A stretch of 64,000 bases of DNA from assembly GCA_036971715.1 (NCBI GenBank), contig JAVHJL010000001.1:4092001-4156000 (forward strand). The letters run 5' to 3'. Under the pieces are notes generated by a model. That model ran no database searches and was not told the origin of the DNA. It was given only the letters and a program-made list of their open reading frames with translations. Shown in pieces: positions 23,231 to 37,600 of the stretch. The position numbers were made by a program, and so were the translations under genes. This DNA comes from Arthrobotrys musiformis (taxonomy: Eukaryota; Ascomycota; Orbiliomycetes; Orbiliales; Orbiliaceae). The first letter of the stretch is position 1. Every line of letters starts with the position of its first letter.

Positions 23231-26200
23231 TTATTTTTTGGCGAGCGGACTAACGGGCTCGCCCGCTTCCTCGAGTGCCAACCGTGCACTCAAGCTTAAA
23301 GAACCGGGTTCTTTGCTGAGGAGGATCTCTTTAAGGCTTTCCGGACCAGTTTCTGTAAATACCAGGCTATTTCTATTGGAAGCTTTTATGTCTGTCCGAA
23401 GGTCGGGGCGTCCAACTACACTAGCACTCGATAGACCTTTGGCTTCAACCGTCGCTGCTGCTTCCTCGGCGACAGTGGAAGAATATCTCGGGCCGGGAGC
23501 CAAAGTAATTGGGCCTTTACGAGGCGAATTTGATGCTAATGCGGGTGAAGTAGGCGAATAACTCTTGATGCCCGGGAGAGCGGTGATTGGATTTGTAGCA
23601 AAGGTGGATGTGCTGGTCCCGGAAGCATATTTCGGAAGAGAAGAAGACAATAAGGAAGCAGACGTGTAGCTGTTCCACCCAGGTGACGATACTGCTTGGG
23701 CGGCGTCGTGGGTGAGGCTTTTTTTGCCGATATCCGTTGGGAAAGATTGGACGATAGTCCCATGCCAAGGTTCCGGTTTAACTTCTGCCTTTTTAGATCT
23801 GGAGCTGGGTGATTTCTTGCTATAACTTCCAATCTTCGGTGTAGACGATCCACTTCGACTGCCGCTCTTGTGTTCCCGTTTCGTTTTCCCGCCACTAGAT
23901 GATGGTAGAGTGTTTTTGCTTAGAGCTTCCGTGGTGGCCTCCAAAACCTTTTCAACAGAAGTTGGCGGAAGGACAGATTTCTTTTGAGCTTCATTTCGGG
24001 CTTTCGCCATCGGGGCTTGGTTAGATTTCTCGGTCGTGTTAGATGATTGAGGACTAGGTCTGCCGCTTACTACCTCTTTGGGAACATCGTCCTTCGCTTG
24101 CTCCGGGGCCACTACCGCCTCTGTCACTACTGGTGGTACCGATGCGCTTCGAGGTGGGATTGTTATTGGAGCACTTGTACCATATGGCGATGCCTTGCGG
24201 ACCTCTTCAGTAGAAGTCCTAGCGGATATAGCTTTTCGGGTAGGAGTCGGCACAGATGGTTGAGAGGGGAGGGCTGGTTTTGGCCTGGCCTCGATTTCGG
24301 CTAGAATATCGCTCTTCGAAGTAACTGACGACGAGGCGGAGCTGTCTTTAACATCTTCGTCTGGAATGTCATACTTCGTAACGCTTCTTCGCCTGAAACC
24401 AGAACCAATGGGGAGACTGCCACTTAAAGTCGTGCTATTTTGCCCAACGCTCCCAGAAATGGAGGATGAGAGCATTTCTAGTGTGGGTGCCGTCACCAAA
24501 TCCACTCCTCCAGACGCTCGTCGTCCTATAGTAACCGGTGCAGACGGGCCAGATGATGATCCATGGGAAGAGGATGGACGAGGAGGCGCAGGTGCATTCG
24601 ATTCTCTCCAAGAATTACCTGTGCCCCCGAAGCTGTTTCTAGGGAACGAGGAGGAGAGGTAGGAACCAGATACCGATGATCCTCTTGATATGCCCGCGCT
24701 TTGATAGGCTTGAATATAAGCCAACGTATCAGCAAATGACCCGCCCGCTCTGCCGAGCCCGAATGAAGGAGGCAGAGCAAGCCCGGAGCCACTTGGTGGC
24801 GGTGGAGGTGGTGGGGCTAGTGGAAGACCAAGACTCATGACGGAGTCTTCCAATGAACCGCTTGCAAATTCCGATGCAGCAGTTGGTGGGTCGTAAGGGA
24901 GCTCCTCGTCAAGATCGAATACGTCATCTTCCATGCTGTCATCAGATATCGTGGACTTCGCGCTGCTGTGAACTTTAGGTTCCACAACAGGTTTTGTTGA
25001 TATCCAATCGGGATCCTCAGGTCCTTTGTTAGGCTTGGCAGAAGCAGCTGGGACCCCTTCGAGATCCTCAATCGTATTATATCCAGTGTCTTGCTCTTGT
25101 GCCTTGGGTACTGGTTTGCTTGAGGGAACCTTGAATTCGAGGTAATCTGATTCAGAGTCAGAGTCATAATCATCTAAATCAGCAGTAAGAGCTTCCGCTC
25201 TCAAGCGTTCCCTTTCTTCGGGGTTCATTGGGACTTCTTCCCCGTCCGGCTTCACCCGGAAAAAGTCACCCTCAATTTCCAACTGAAAAACAACATGCTT
25301 GTTCTTCTTCGGTTTGGTATCATTGACGCTACTCCTTCTGCTATCCTTTCCACTCCCGCTAGTCCAACTAGATGTACTTTTTAGACTACTTGGGAGTAGC
25401 GATGGGCCTTTCTCATTCCCCTCAAGTGCCTTGAGGGCAGAGGCTGACAGCTTCGCGCCTGTGGGTGCATGGGATGGTGTATGATGGTGATTCTGGGAAG
25501 GGGCTATGGGAGATATAGCGGGGGAACCCTTATGCGGCTTACTAGCAGCCTTCGTGTTAGGAGGCGACTTCATGACAATCTCGGGTGTTGTCTCAACCTT
25601 AGATTCTGGCCGGTCCGGTCGGTCGGTCGGAGCCACTACATCCTTGGATACCTCCTCACCACTCTCAGGCTTCTCTGGGACCTCGTCCGCCTTGCTTTCC
25701 ACCATTTTTCGTAAGCCGGATGGACGCGCGGGGACAGCACCACCTGGTGTTGGTGTGAGAGGCAAATATCCAGGAAGAGTGCCGATATTGCTCTTGGTGC
25801 TAAGGCTGTAGTAACTACGAGGAGACCCAGTTACTTGTGAATGTCCATTGGCCTGGGCGTTCTTCCTCCGCTTCCGTCTCATATGGTCATCCCGAAGTCG
25901 CTTTTCATATACCAGGAGTTCCATTTCCTTAGATTTCTGATAATGGGCTATATCCCTTCGAATTTGGTCCCGTTTTTGCGTCAATAGTTCCTGGAGCTCC
26001 TCATCCTCTGAGTCGCTATCTTCGATGTACGGCGCGCCGCCACCAGGCGCCGGAGGCCCGGAAGGTGTACCATTTAGCACAGATGGAGGAGGCGATGTTG
26101 CTGAAGGCATATCTGTAGATGACTGGGTTCGTTCTGTTTCATTCTTTGGTGGTGTAGTTGGCGGTGTCTTAATATTTGTCCCTATTGTCAGATAGATATA

Positions 26201-26732
26201 TATAGCGTTAGTCAACTGCTTAAGGATAGGTATTTCTCAGCCTTTTGGTTTTCAGGTAAGTACCATTCTTAGGGTCGGGCTTCTTAGTATCGCCCTTAAG
26301 TATTACTGGTGCCGGAGGCTCTGTTGGCGATTTGGCAGCCATATCTATGTCTTGTAATGCCAATCTTCCTTCGTAATCGGTTGATTCTGTGGGAGATGTA
26401 AGTTGTAGTGGAACAAAGCCACCTGTCGAGGTTCCACCATTGGCTTTATTTGTTGGTAGTCTTATATCTGATATATTTGTCGGGGCAGCCCGTGGGGGTG
26501 GCCGTCCATTTGGAGTTCCCGTCTTCTGTACCCCAGTGTCTTTGCTCTGCATCTTGCCAGCACCGTGGCTTTTGTCATCGACGCAATTCCCCACAGTCTC
26601 GGCAGGCCTACTAGAGTTTTTGGATTGATGTGGGATGGCATCAATTGACGCAAGCTCTGATCCAGCAGCAGCAGCCCTCCCACCGTTTACTAACACGTTA
26701 CTACTACCAGGTGAGACCGGAGGGTGCATCAT
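23231..26732 (-). CDS. Large disordered Ser/Pro-rich fungal protein, unknown function
   Basis: Exons 26264-26732 and 23231-26181 give 1139 aa from the ATGATG at 26732. The intron (26182-26263) has a GTACTT donor. Residues up to about 210 are Ser/Pro/Thr-rich. Then an acidic run (EDSDSEDEELQELL) passes into a charged helix with QIRRDIAHYQ, LVYEKRLRDDH and MRRKRRKN, the only part likely to fold; it looks like a coiled coil followed by a nuclear-localisation-type basic cluster. The rest is low-complexity, including a poly-Pro stretch (LAPPPPPPPSGSG), repeated Ser runs and many SP/TP phospho-sites. I do not recognise a domain. A cytoskeletal, nuclear or signalling scaffold role is possible and unproven. 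The frame is open 30 nt further upstream with no ATG, so an extra 5' exon cannot be excluded. Confidence 0.75.
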
Positions 26733-29700
26733 CGTATCACATTGGCCGTTGTCGGCCTTCAAAGGATAGATCTAGCAGTTGAGTTGTGGGTATTGAATGT
26801 TTCGGATTTCGAGCCGATGTGTGGTCAGAATCGATCTTGGAACGAATTACGGCAAAAAAAATGAGATGAGCAGGTGACCAATTCGTATCGGCGTCTGGAA
26901 TTGAACAGCAGATGTGTCGATGACGTTGCTGTCACAGTGCTTGGTGTTGTTGCTGGTGCTGCGATGTTGGAGCGAAGAAGTAGAAGCGATTGACGTGGAT
27001 TGCAGGTCGGTTCTCGAAGCTGTCATTCTAGGTGGGCGCAGAGAGAGCTGAATGGACAAGAAAGCGACGACGTAACGAAAATAAAGCCCCAAAAAACAAA
27101 AATAACCCGGAAATATAGCAATCGGATTCAATATCAAGAGTCCAAGAGCTCGATTGGGAAAATCTAGGAGGGTTTCCCTTGGTTCTGTGCCTTGAGCTTC
27201 CGAGGGAAAGCCAGTGCAATGATTTGATCTTGACGAATTCGATTCGATCCCCAAAGCCCAATCAAGACTCCTCTTGCCTCTCTTTCGTCCGTCCGTTGGT
27301 CCAGATATGGTCCCTCACAGCAAAATCGGGCAGTCCAATCGACGTGTCATCGGAGCAAGTAGGAATGGTTTCCCCCTACGTGTACAAGGAAAGCAAATGG
27401 CCGGACTGAGAGAAGGGCTCCTTAACAAGGCCTCAATGTGCAGCTAAACGTTCGATGGAGGCTGCACTGCACCAGTGTACAGCAAGCAGGTCAACGGCGG
27501 TACCACGGGACGTGGCGCTCGGACAAGGTCACGATGAAACGATGTTTGATTGGCTGGTCTTCAGCAACCGGATGATGCAGGGCAGTCTGTCTGCACAGAG
27601 TACAATGTAGTACCAGCAAGCCAGAGAAAACGGCAATCAGAGGATTGAAGGCGGAGGACAGGAACCCTCGGAAGTCGGGGTTTGGTCGTGTGATGAGACG
27701 TTGAGCCGTCGCCCGCTGGAACTGATGAACTGCGGTGGATGGTTGGTTGGTGGTTGGTGTTGAAGAGAAGAAGGGTGGCGGAGAAAGGTTAGTTGGCCAG
27801 GTCGGGTCGACGTTCGAGCTAAAAAGCTGCTATTTTTTTTTTTTTTTCTAGTCTAATTTTCCCTAATTTTTCTAAATCTTTTCCCTTTCCTGATCGAAAA
27901 TAAAAACTACGAGAAAATTTAAAATTTTCGGCGTCGAATTCGGTTCGAAAAGAAACATAGTTCGCGGGACTGCGATTGGGCCAGCCGGGCAATTCAAAAC
28001 CACAATGAATGCGCACTGAAACGGCGAATAGAAAATCAGGCCCACTTGCAACCGCTCTCACACCTTCCTTCGAGGGACAATCAGGCAGGGAGAGGCAACG
28101 TCGATGGAGCGAGCGGTTTACCCGTTGACAGACAGACACTCGATTTCTCACTCATTCGGAACCCGGGCTGGATGCAATGCAATGGGGTATGGGTGGGGTG
28201 CCCTCGTTCAAAACATTTAAACCCTCTGCAGAACATTCGCGAACGCCAATTGGCCCCGAGGACGGAAGAGTCCTATATCCAGAGCACGCAGGACATGGTT
28301 CCCACCTGGCCCATGTCTGGCCTGCCCTCCCAGCAGTACGTAACTTTTATTGCGGAGAAGAACAGGCAAACCTGCCCAGCCATTGTTAGTCAAGCAAGCT
28401 AGCTGGCTCTCAATTTCGAACCTTCTAGGCGGCTGCTACATGCACTTCCAAAGGACGGCTGCTGTTGCTGCTGTTGCTGCTGTTGCTGCTGTTACTGCCA
28501 CACAGCCTACCGACATACCTTGCTTGAGACCTCGAGGTCTACAGCCCTGTTGGAAGAGTCGGTTGCACAAGCAAGCTCTCGTGAGCAAGTCCCTGAAAGA
28601 ATTTTTTTGCCATTTCAGAAGCCGGTGAGCTCCTATATAATCTGACGGCCGGGGTAACCAGCTCGGTTCCCCCACGGCTTTGGGCTGAACGAAGGCTTTG
28701 TCATGCTGTCCCTCCCAACATATCAACTATATCCTTCCTTCTGGCCGGGCCCCGGGCCAATTGGTCTCGAGGAAAGAAACCAAGAATACGATTTGGTCAA
28801 ATGACTCAGGTACTTCGAGAAATGATCTGAAGGATTGATGCATTTCCCACAGCGACACACGGGTTACTCCAAATCTCCGAATTTATTTCAATATTGCTTC
28901 GAATAATGACAATGCCACATCACGAGCTCAGGTGTCCAATGCAAAATGGGCGCCTCAAGATGCAAGAAATCCGTGCGGACAAACCTTGCAGATGAACCAA
29001 TAACCTTATGCATGAAACGTTGTTCAAAATGCACAGGCGAGCCTGTTAGAGCTTGTCGTTTTGGCCCCCTAGCACCGAAGAGGCCTAACTTCCCAGTTAG
29101 TCCACCGTTAGTCGACAGTCTAATCCGATCCCAAATTCCCGTTACCAAATTACACCGAATATCGACATTTGTGCTTCGGTCATGCAATGCAACCAATATG
29201 ATTACAAGGCGGACTCGTCATATGCGCTTTCATTTCGATCGTTCCTCGAAGTTCGCTGCGCATGCATTTAAAACCGTTTTAGGAGCCAAAGAGGCTTTTT
29301 TTAAAGAATACAGATACTATCGGGGAAGAGCCGACAGTAATCCGTTGCCATATTCGTTTGATATTTTCGAATCGAATCCCTTAGGGATTCGCCGTTAGGT
29401 CTTTGAATTTTCTTGGCCTACATTTCTCCTAAGGCATTGTCGCAGTGGTAGTTTCATACAGTAAATATTAATATTGTTTGATTAGGCGGGACTGTTATTT
29501 AGCGCCTTTTTAATTGTCTATGCTTCACATATATGGATTGAAATATAAACACAAGTTTGCTTGTCGCATACCGTTGATATCGTGCTAAGAGCTCAGTTTG
29601 GCGACTTTTTGTAGCTGTGTGGGGTCAAGGCGGGGCGTTATACAATTTTTTTTTTGCATTACATAAGATGAAAGGCGCCGCAAAACCACAAGCCCGAGGT

Positions 29701-30876
29701 ATATGCCTTCTCAAGATAGATTCGTAGGTGCTCTTCTGAACTCTGTGGTTCAGACTTCACAAAATCGTATCATAGTCAAGGAAAGGTCTAGGAATCGAAT
29801 CGAGCTTGTATACATTATTCCGGAGTTAAAACAAAAACATTTAATTCCCAACGTGTTATATAGAACGTAGAGTGCGTTCAATACTACTAGCTACTAACAA
29901 GATCTGAGTTTAAGATTAATATACGCAATATAATCAATTTATATAACGGTTCGTTATACCGTCCTTTCAACTAGTCGACCGAACTCCAATGTTATAGAAG
30001 CATCCACTCCCCGCATAACTATAAGCTTATAAGGTTGTGTACGAAGCTAGCTAGCTTAGTACTATAGTTCATTCAGTCAATTTAAGTATTTGAGGATTCA
30101 ATTATAATGTTAATTCGTTTTTCACAAAAATTCTATTTATCAGTATTGTATCGATCTAAGGCTCTGGGGGAGGGCTGAGTGTGCGCATACGTCGTATATA
30201 CGCGTATACTATATACATATCCATCAGGCCAGATCGATATCTCGCCTCGACACCTCGTAAGCCAAATACACAATAGTCATACAATCTAGAGGCAACATGA
30301 ATAGGTTGATATATCCTCAGATAAATTATTTACCGTAAATAATTTTATCAACCTACCCGTGAAACTAATTACTTTTCAGGAAATCCACAAGTACTGTACA
30401 TGTTGGCGAACCACGTTACGTACCTACTGACGTAACATTTTGTTCTAGCGCAGAGCGTATCGATGTTATAAACAAATGTTTCAACTGATGTGATTAATAA
30501 AGTTCACATGACGTCGAACCCGACTGTATTTTCCACATCTAATTAGAGCAGCTGAATTCATCAGTAATAACTTGATGCTGACGAAGAGACAGTGCATCAC
30601 CTAGATATGATTTCCCGTGAAATTGAAGATTCTCGCCCTATCAATGTTGATTTCTCTTAATTGATCAATCCTTGCATGATTTTCTCGCAATTAATTACAA
30701 CATGGTTTTGCCTCGTCTTGTACAAATCTGGACTGAATAAAGCGCTAGGGGCAAAAGGCTTTAGGCTCTAGGTTGAGTATACCCGCTCTACGTATACGGT
30801 GGAAACCTTGCAGTTTAATATACATATATGTTGCTGGAGCCTTGAATTAACTGCGGCTAGGTATTATCCAGTAGCC
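26733..30876. other. 4.1-kb intergenic region
   Basis: The left part (26.7-28.2 kb) is probably the long promoter and 5' UTR of the minus-strand 1139-aa gene and includes a T tract at about 27833-27848. A CTGTTG hexanucleotide repeat lies at about 28456-28495. A 150-codon plus-strand frame at 28946-29398 has no family resemblance. From 29.4 to 30.8 kb the DNA is AT-rich and looks empty. Confidence 0.4.
28456..28495. repeat. Short tandem repeat, unit CTGTTG/CTGCTG
   Basis: Several imperfect copies of a CTGTTGCTG-type unit lie in a row. It is non-coding as far as can be seen. Confidence 0.7.
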
Positions 30877-33800
30877 ATGTCGGCTCAGGCGCCAATTCCG
30901 AATAACTTCAATGAGAACTCCAAAGTTGACGATCAGGGCGGTAAAGAAGCAATATCGGCAGATACCCCAGCCAGTGTCGTCCCAGGCCAACCGGAGTATC
31001 ATGACTCATATGAGATTACTTCTAAGCGGCCTTCTCTAATATCAAGGCCCGAAGATGGACGCGATGGAATCTCAGAGGAACCGTCTACAAAGCAATGGCG
31101 CATTGGAACCGTAATACTTAGCAAATTTCCAACCTGGTTCACCGAGCGCCTGACCGTCCGCGACGCCAAAATCCTATTCAGGGCGAGCTTAGCCATATGG
31201 GCATCATTTCTATTCGTTGTGATCAACCCCGTTCTCCAAAACTTTGGAGCGGAGGCTTTTCTGGGCATGTAGGTTGTGCACCAGGCTTTTTGCTAACGTT
31301 TTCAGCCTCGAAGTCTATGGATCCAGCTAGACTATGGATCCAGTACCTTTGGGGTTAATTATTACGCTCTCAAGCTGCAACAACTAAAATTCTGATAATA
31401 GGTTATGCCTGTCTATTTGCCCGGCATCTTTTATAGTCCCCTTCTACATGCTCATGGCATCAACGATCCTTCTGGGGATATGCCTTGCCTGGGCTTGGGG
31501 GACTATCGCATTCCTTGCTGCCCTCTCCTGCAGAGACGATGCATCATACAATGCCACCTACAACGCTATCCTTCAGGCCGCCTCACAATCCTCTAACCCC
31601 CCACTGTATGCTAAGCGGCAGATATTCAATGGTGCACTGCTGCAGACGCCAGTCACTGTCGTTATGTTCGTCATGTGTAATATATTTATATACTTCTTGG
31701 TGTGTATACCCCTGATGAAATCCCTAGAGTTATGCAGGAGGATAGCCTACTCACGAACTCATTCCACCCACAGGCACGCCTCCGAGCCGCATACCCAAAG
31801 TTCACCCTCACGTATATTTTCGGAGTAATAGTTATCGACGTATATATCACGACTGGTCCACTCGTCAACAGCTTCGAAGGTCTTCTCCCTCTCGTTTTTG
31901 TGAAACCTTTAGCGGGTTCGGTTGCTATCGGACTAGTCCTTTCCCTTCTCGTTTTCCCAGAGTCGTGCTCTTACGCTACGTTAGTAACGCTATCCAAATC
32001 CCTAGCTCAAACCCGCGAGATATTAAATATCACGCAATCAATTCTTCAGGAAATCCAGGAAACAATCCCAATTCAAGAAATAAATATTCTGAAGCGCAAG
32101 ATAACTCAAACGCACACCCTCGCAGAGCAGGGATTTGCTTTCATCGAGATCGAGCCAAGTATTGGACGGTGGTCGAGCAAAGACATTAAATCTTTGAAAC
32201 AAAACTTTCGGGACCTACTCATCAATGGGACACTTCTATTGAATTTCCATCTTTTGAGGCAGGAGTATCGATCGAAGATTCTTCGTTACCTGTCGAAAGA
32301 TAGGGCAGGTCCATACCATGGGAAATATCCCGACAGTAATGAACCCCAAACTCAAACTCTTGCCTCATTCATGATCTACGAATACCTCCAACCGGACCCT
32401 GAAAGCGCCAAACTGGAAAAAGAGGCATTTGAGGCGATGGAAAGTTTATCTCGAAATATTCTCAAGACATGCGACGAAGCTGTTGTCAGTTCAATGGAAA
32501 TTATCGAGTTCGCTAATACAGGGAAATGGTCCGGTTCCCCGAAGAAGTCTGATTTGGATACTCTTGTTGGAAAACACACGCAGACCCTGGACAAGCTTAA
32601 AAGAGAACGTGAGCGATTCCACACAGATACGTTCGATACAATGATCGATCCAGTCAGTCACTTCTTCGATACGGAAGGGAAGTTTATCCCGTCGTCTGAT
32701 GGAGGCGCAAAGATCCTAGGCTTGCTAGTTGGAATGAACTACAAGCACAGGATAATGACATTGACAACATCCCTAGTTGATCTTCTAGAACATCTGATTC
32801 AGCTAGAGTCTGAAAATCCCAACGTGAGATTCTGGATGCCAGTCGCCATTAGGTCACTTTTCTCTCTGGCTCTTAGCCCCGAACCAGTGTACGAAGATGA
32901 TAATCCCGAAGAATCCGAAGAAAGATCTCAAAAGATGGAGCAAAAATTGAAAGCAGAACAGGAAAGAAAGGAAAGGAAGAAAGGGAAGTCTGCCGCGAGC
33001 AAATCCCCAAAATATGAGGATGTAACCCGGATAAGGCGTCGTAGGAGCAAATTGTCTTGGGCTTTAACTGGTCTATATCACTGGGCCACGAACTCGGACG
33101 GAGCATTCGCGGCGCGCATAGTAATTTCTACCTTGATCTTGACTATTCCGGGCGTGACCAAATCTGGCGCGAAGGTTTGCTACGACAATAGGGGTAAGCT
33201 GTTGCTGCTCCAAATCCCAGGCTTCGCAGTAAGTGTTTGGTTTATGCAATATCGGTTTGCATTCTAAAGTTTACTTCTAGCAATCTGGGCTGTCATCACA
33301 GCCCAACTTAGTGTTGCCCAGTTTATGGGTGATTTCATCTTCGCAGTTGCCATGAGATTTCTTGGAACTATTGTTGGTGGCGTCGTCGGTCTTGTGGTTT
33401 GGTATATTGGTTCAGGGTCTGGCCCGGGCAACCCATACGGAATTATGGCGATTCTCGCCCCGTGTATGATAATCGCTATGATACTCCGTATATGGGCTCC
33501 CCAAGAATGGTTGACGCCCACTGTGATGGGCGTTGCGACGTTGATGCTTGTGGTTGGAGATTCTTGGGACGTAAAGTAAGTACATTCCCCTCAATGCTCA
33601 GGAAAATACATACTAGTATAGGTATGCGTATAATATGGCACCCTTAGTGAACACCTATACTGATATTCGAATTTCATAAAATGCAGCTATTTGCCTGAGC
33701 TCATATATCAAGCACCAGGCTACGGCGTTTTCTACCACCGGGTTGTCCTCGTAATGATCGGTTTCGGCGTCGCAATTATCGTTCAAGTATTCCCTCGCCC

Positions 33801-34628
33801 TCCCTCCGCGACTCGTAACGCATCCAAGTCTCTCGCGGTAGTTTCATCTCATATCACCAGCTTCTATGCCAATACAATATCCAACTTCGTGAAGGATTCC
33901 GAGCGAGAAGACTATCAAGCCACACGCTCGACAATCGAAGACCGATTAACCGAACTGTTCACAGAAATCAGTATACTAGAACCCCGGATCAGAATGGCTA
34001 AATTCGAACCAAGCTCTAGCCCTTTCACTTGTGATATTTTATTAGAAGTTGAAAAATGCCTTAGCAGGATATTGGAGAGTTTGAGCATTCTTGCTTCCGT
34101 GACCCCAAGGTTGACAGCTACTTACAGAAGAATCCTGGAAACGCAAACTGAATTTGTCGAAACTGATACTATTGCGAGCATCATTGCAACATTGACGGCA
34201 TTAGAGGAGACGTTGAAGAGTGGACACCCATTCGCAGAAGTCCTACCGGTGCCTTTGCTAAGAAAACTAAGAAAGGTCAGTAACACCGGACCATACGCGC
34301 CTGATGGGACTCATGCGTTTTCGAGAGATGCAATGAAGGATGACGATGTAAGTCTTCAAACCGGTACCCTACCCGATTTGACAAGTTACCCAACCGACGA
34401 TTCTTTAGTGGTCTACCTTCGTTGTCGCTCTTATGGCCGTTACTAGTTTGTATTCAGTAAGTTTATGCACCACCCTCCTGAATTACCCGAATTTCAACCA
34501 AAACATATCTGCGATCCAATCGGTTTGATAACCAGTCTCACAGCGCATTGACGACCTCGTTATCACTATCAAAAACGCAGTCGGAGAGAAATACCATGTG
34601 CAAGGACTACTTTCTCACCACCCTTAAC
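30877..34628 (+). CDS. BRE4-like multispanning membrane protein (ArAE_2_N / DUF2421 family)
   Basis: Seven exons: 30877-31268, 31402-31699, 31774-33193, 33281-33575, 33687-34347, 34409-34456, 34545-34628; 3198 nt, 1065 aa. The family includes S. pombe Bre4 (brefeldin A sensitivity) and resembles bacterial aromatic-acid exporters (FusC/YccS type). The N-terminus is polar, then a first bundle of transmembrane helices begins at ILFRASLAIWASFLF and continues through MLMASTILLGICLAWAWG and LTYIFGVIVIDVYI. A long helical cytosolic region with an EERSQKMEQKLKAEQERKE-type stretch follows. A second membrane bundle (AIWAVITAQLSVAQF, FLGTIVGGVVGLVVWYI, VMGVATLMLVVG) precedes the DUF2421 tail ending IDDLVITIKNAVGEKYHVQGL. 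It probably exports organic anions or acts in the endomembrane system. In-frame codons continue upstream of the chosen ATG but without a better start. Confidence 0.88.
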
Positions 34629-37600
34629 TCCTGAAGCGGCATTAACACACTTGCCGCAAGGATCATGTTCTCGGATTGCATTCTCACCGCAAAAGTTAGC
34701 AAAATCCAAGTCGCTAGTTTCGCGAAACTTAAGTAATATTCATGCATGGGTGTAGTATTTTGAAGGATTGAGATGTCAAAATGTGTTGGCGGTCGGTTTC
34801 TGGACCTGCAGCGTAGATCCTGGAAGCTAAGGCGTCCCCAGACTAGGCGTCCATATACTAGCCTAACCGTTATATTATGGTAGACCGATATGACCCTTGC
34901 AAACGGTAGTGGTAGCATACTTCCGTAACTGCAATGCTGATTGGATGGGTCGAGTCTTGGGCGTGTGACTCCGAAAAACTTGGCTTAGTAGGTACTTAGT
35001 TGATATCGATCTGGCATGTAATCTATAATTTATATATATCAATGCAGTCTGTACAACTTAGACCGTGGTCGACCGGTCTAGATGTCGATATATGCACTCA
35101 ACGTTGGCCTCCACCGCTCAAGCACAAATATTATTCCTCTGTGTCGGATATGAGAAAGACATCTAACACAGTGCGGCAGGCGGCAGCTTATATTTCCATA
35201 TAGAGGCCCGGCCCAGAATACTACTTAGACATGAAATACGAAGATACCATACGTTGGCTGAAGTTTTGATGCAAATCGACTGCTAAAAAGGTCTCAAATA
35301 GTTGTGCCACCGATCAAATGATCAATCGATTACGGATCCTTGGCTGCATTGGCAGACATCATTTACATGATTCTGAAGATGATTCGATTATCGATTATCT
35401 CAGAAAATTCCCAATCAAAAACGTGAGAAGAGCTTTCTAGGTGAAGCCCCTCCATTCAACTGATATGATTAAGCTGATTAGAAGCTCTAACAACTATAGG
35501 AATATTACGTAACATACTAATCAGTTAGATAAGCCCTCGGCGAAGACATCCATATTTCTTACATAAGCTAACATAATCGTGATACCTCTTCCAAGACTCT
35601 AAAGACGAGCCGAGAACATATGACTCAAAAACTTTGCTTTAACAAAGTCAATGCAATAATCATGATTACTAAGGGTCCCCTCGCTTCGGTTCAATATTTC
35701 AATGCGCAGCTAACATCAGGTCGCAAAAGCTACTATCACGAAAAACATCGTTACAAAATTGCGACGGACCTCTGATTCGCAAGATTCGGGGATTAAGATG
35801 GCTGAACTATAGCATGAAAATTTAAAGATTGCTTGCATATGCATACACACGGGTCCCGGTAAAAGCTTGTTTGATTAACCGATATCGGACTTCGTGACGG
35901 TTATGCCGCTTTACATATCCTGAGTAACTATGCTAAAATGGCTTTATTGGTCCGAAACCCTAATGGTTAGAAAAATGTTACGATGTATCGATCATCATCA
36001 TATTCCTTAGGCTTCGGGTTTCTGATGAATCCGGGATAGACAATTCGTATACAGGCGAGGTAATCCTATACGAATGATAACTCTGCGTCGTAGATCCTGC
36101 GCATTCGCTACACCCGAAACTTCAACCGTCTCCGCTGTGAGGGGGAAAATGATACGTATAATCTTTGCCATAAAGCGAAAAATGAAAGTATTGATGAAGA
36201 ATATAAACGGAGATGTCGGTTGATTACAACCCACATGCGCTATGTCCGAAGACTTTTTCTTATCAACTCGGTCGTCCCATATATGTAGCGCACGAACCAA
36301 TTTCTAATATGCACTCTTCTATCAGATTACCTACCTACCAACCTGTCGGAACCGGGGTAGGGGTGGGGAAAAAAGGTTAGGGGTGGGCATACACAGTAAG
36401 GATCCAGTCTCGGACGACACCAGACAGGAAAAGAATCCCAGGCCAAGCCGCTGTTACCGAGATCCACCGTTCATGCAATGCACTGTCCCTCGGCTTGTGC
36501 CACATGTTCCTGAATATATTTGCTACTATTTTATTTTCCTCGAATTTCCCTAGATAGGATAATGTATATCAGAGCAATATCGGAAAGGAAAACTACCGGA
36601 AACGGTGGGGTTCATTTATTATTGTAATATCAGAATGTATGTATGTCTCTTGTAATAAAAATCTCGCCTGTCACAAGTTCGAACCTCATGTTGGAATGGA
36701 GGTAATCAAGCGATCATGCATGATTTGTCCGTGCGCTTTCTAATCGTATATGAAAGAAGCGGCACTTTCAACAGTCTTTTCCAACGTTCTCGACTCCATG
36801 GGTTTAATCTAACGTTAGTTTTCCTTTTTCCTCTTTCTCCCATGTCTGGGGATCATCGACCATGACTATTCGCATGACCTAGGCATTATCATCTTTATTG
36901 GGCCGCAACATGTATATGTATCCTGACATTGCTCAGTTTTAAGCTTGTATAACGTTTCATGATACGGTTCGGGGTTCGGCGGGACTTCAAGAGGAGTAAA
37001 GAAAGAAAAAAAACAAGAAAATATGTCCGAATGATAGGTGACATGTATCCCACTGCACTAACACGCAAGTAAGCCCATGTGGAACCCATTTCGTGGATAT
37101 TTTCGTTATGCCGTCCGTTGACCCATAATTTTTTTTGATTTCTAAGAAAGAGGGGTTTTGAAATGAAAGAAGTGGAGCTGCTTCACCACACGTCTACAGA
37201 CGTCGGGATGGAGGAAGCATGATAATTATCTCCCTTTGTGCAGAAGAAAATTGGATGATGACATTGTCCCATTTCGGAAGGGAGGCAGAGAACCCAGGGC
37301 AGATGCATGCGTTATTACTTGAGATTTAGCCGCGCGCGCGGGGTGCGAATGACCCCTCGGTAGGTGCTCCATGGTGGTAAAATAGTCGTAAGAGCCTCAA
37401 CTTTGTATTGAACTCGGAAACGGTGGATATTCGGTGCGAGAATTGGAACCTGGGGAATTCCGGGCCGACTCTATTCCCGTTTGGGAACCGCTTTGGACCT
37501 CAGGTGCTCACATTGAGACATTCGAGATTGGAAGAAGGACCCTTTAGTGGGAAGTACCGAAGCTGCGAATACGACCAGCCAACCTCAGTTAGAAAAAAAA

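Noticed and set aside
28946..29398. 150-codon plus-strand open frame
   Set aside because: Composition is not that of a typical coding region, there is no family resemblance or splice support, and it lies in AT-rich sequence with no clear promoter context.
36895..37089. 64-codon minus-strand frame with a hydrophobic stretch
   Set aside because: It has an ATG and a possible membrane segment, but no homology clue, and it is short enough to arise by chance in AT-rich DNA.
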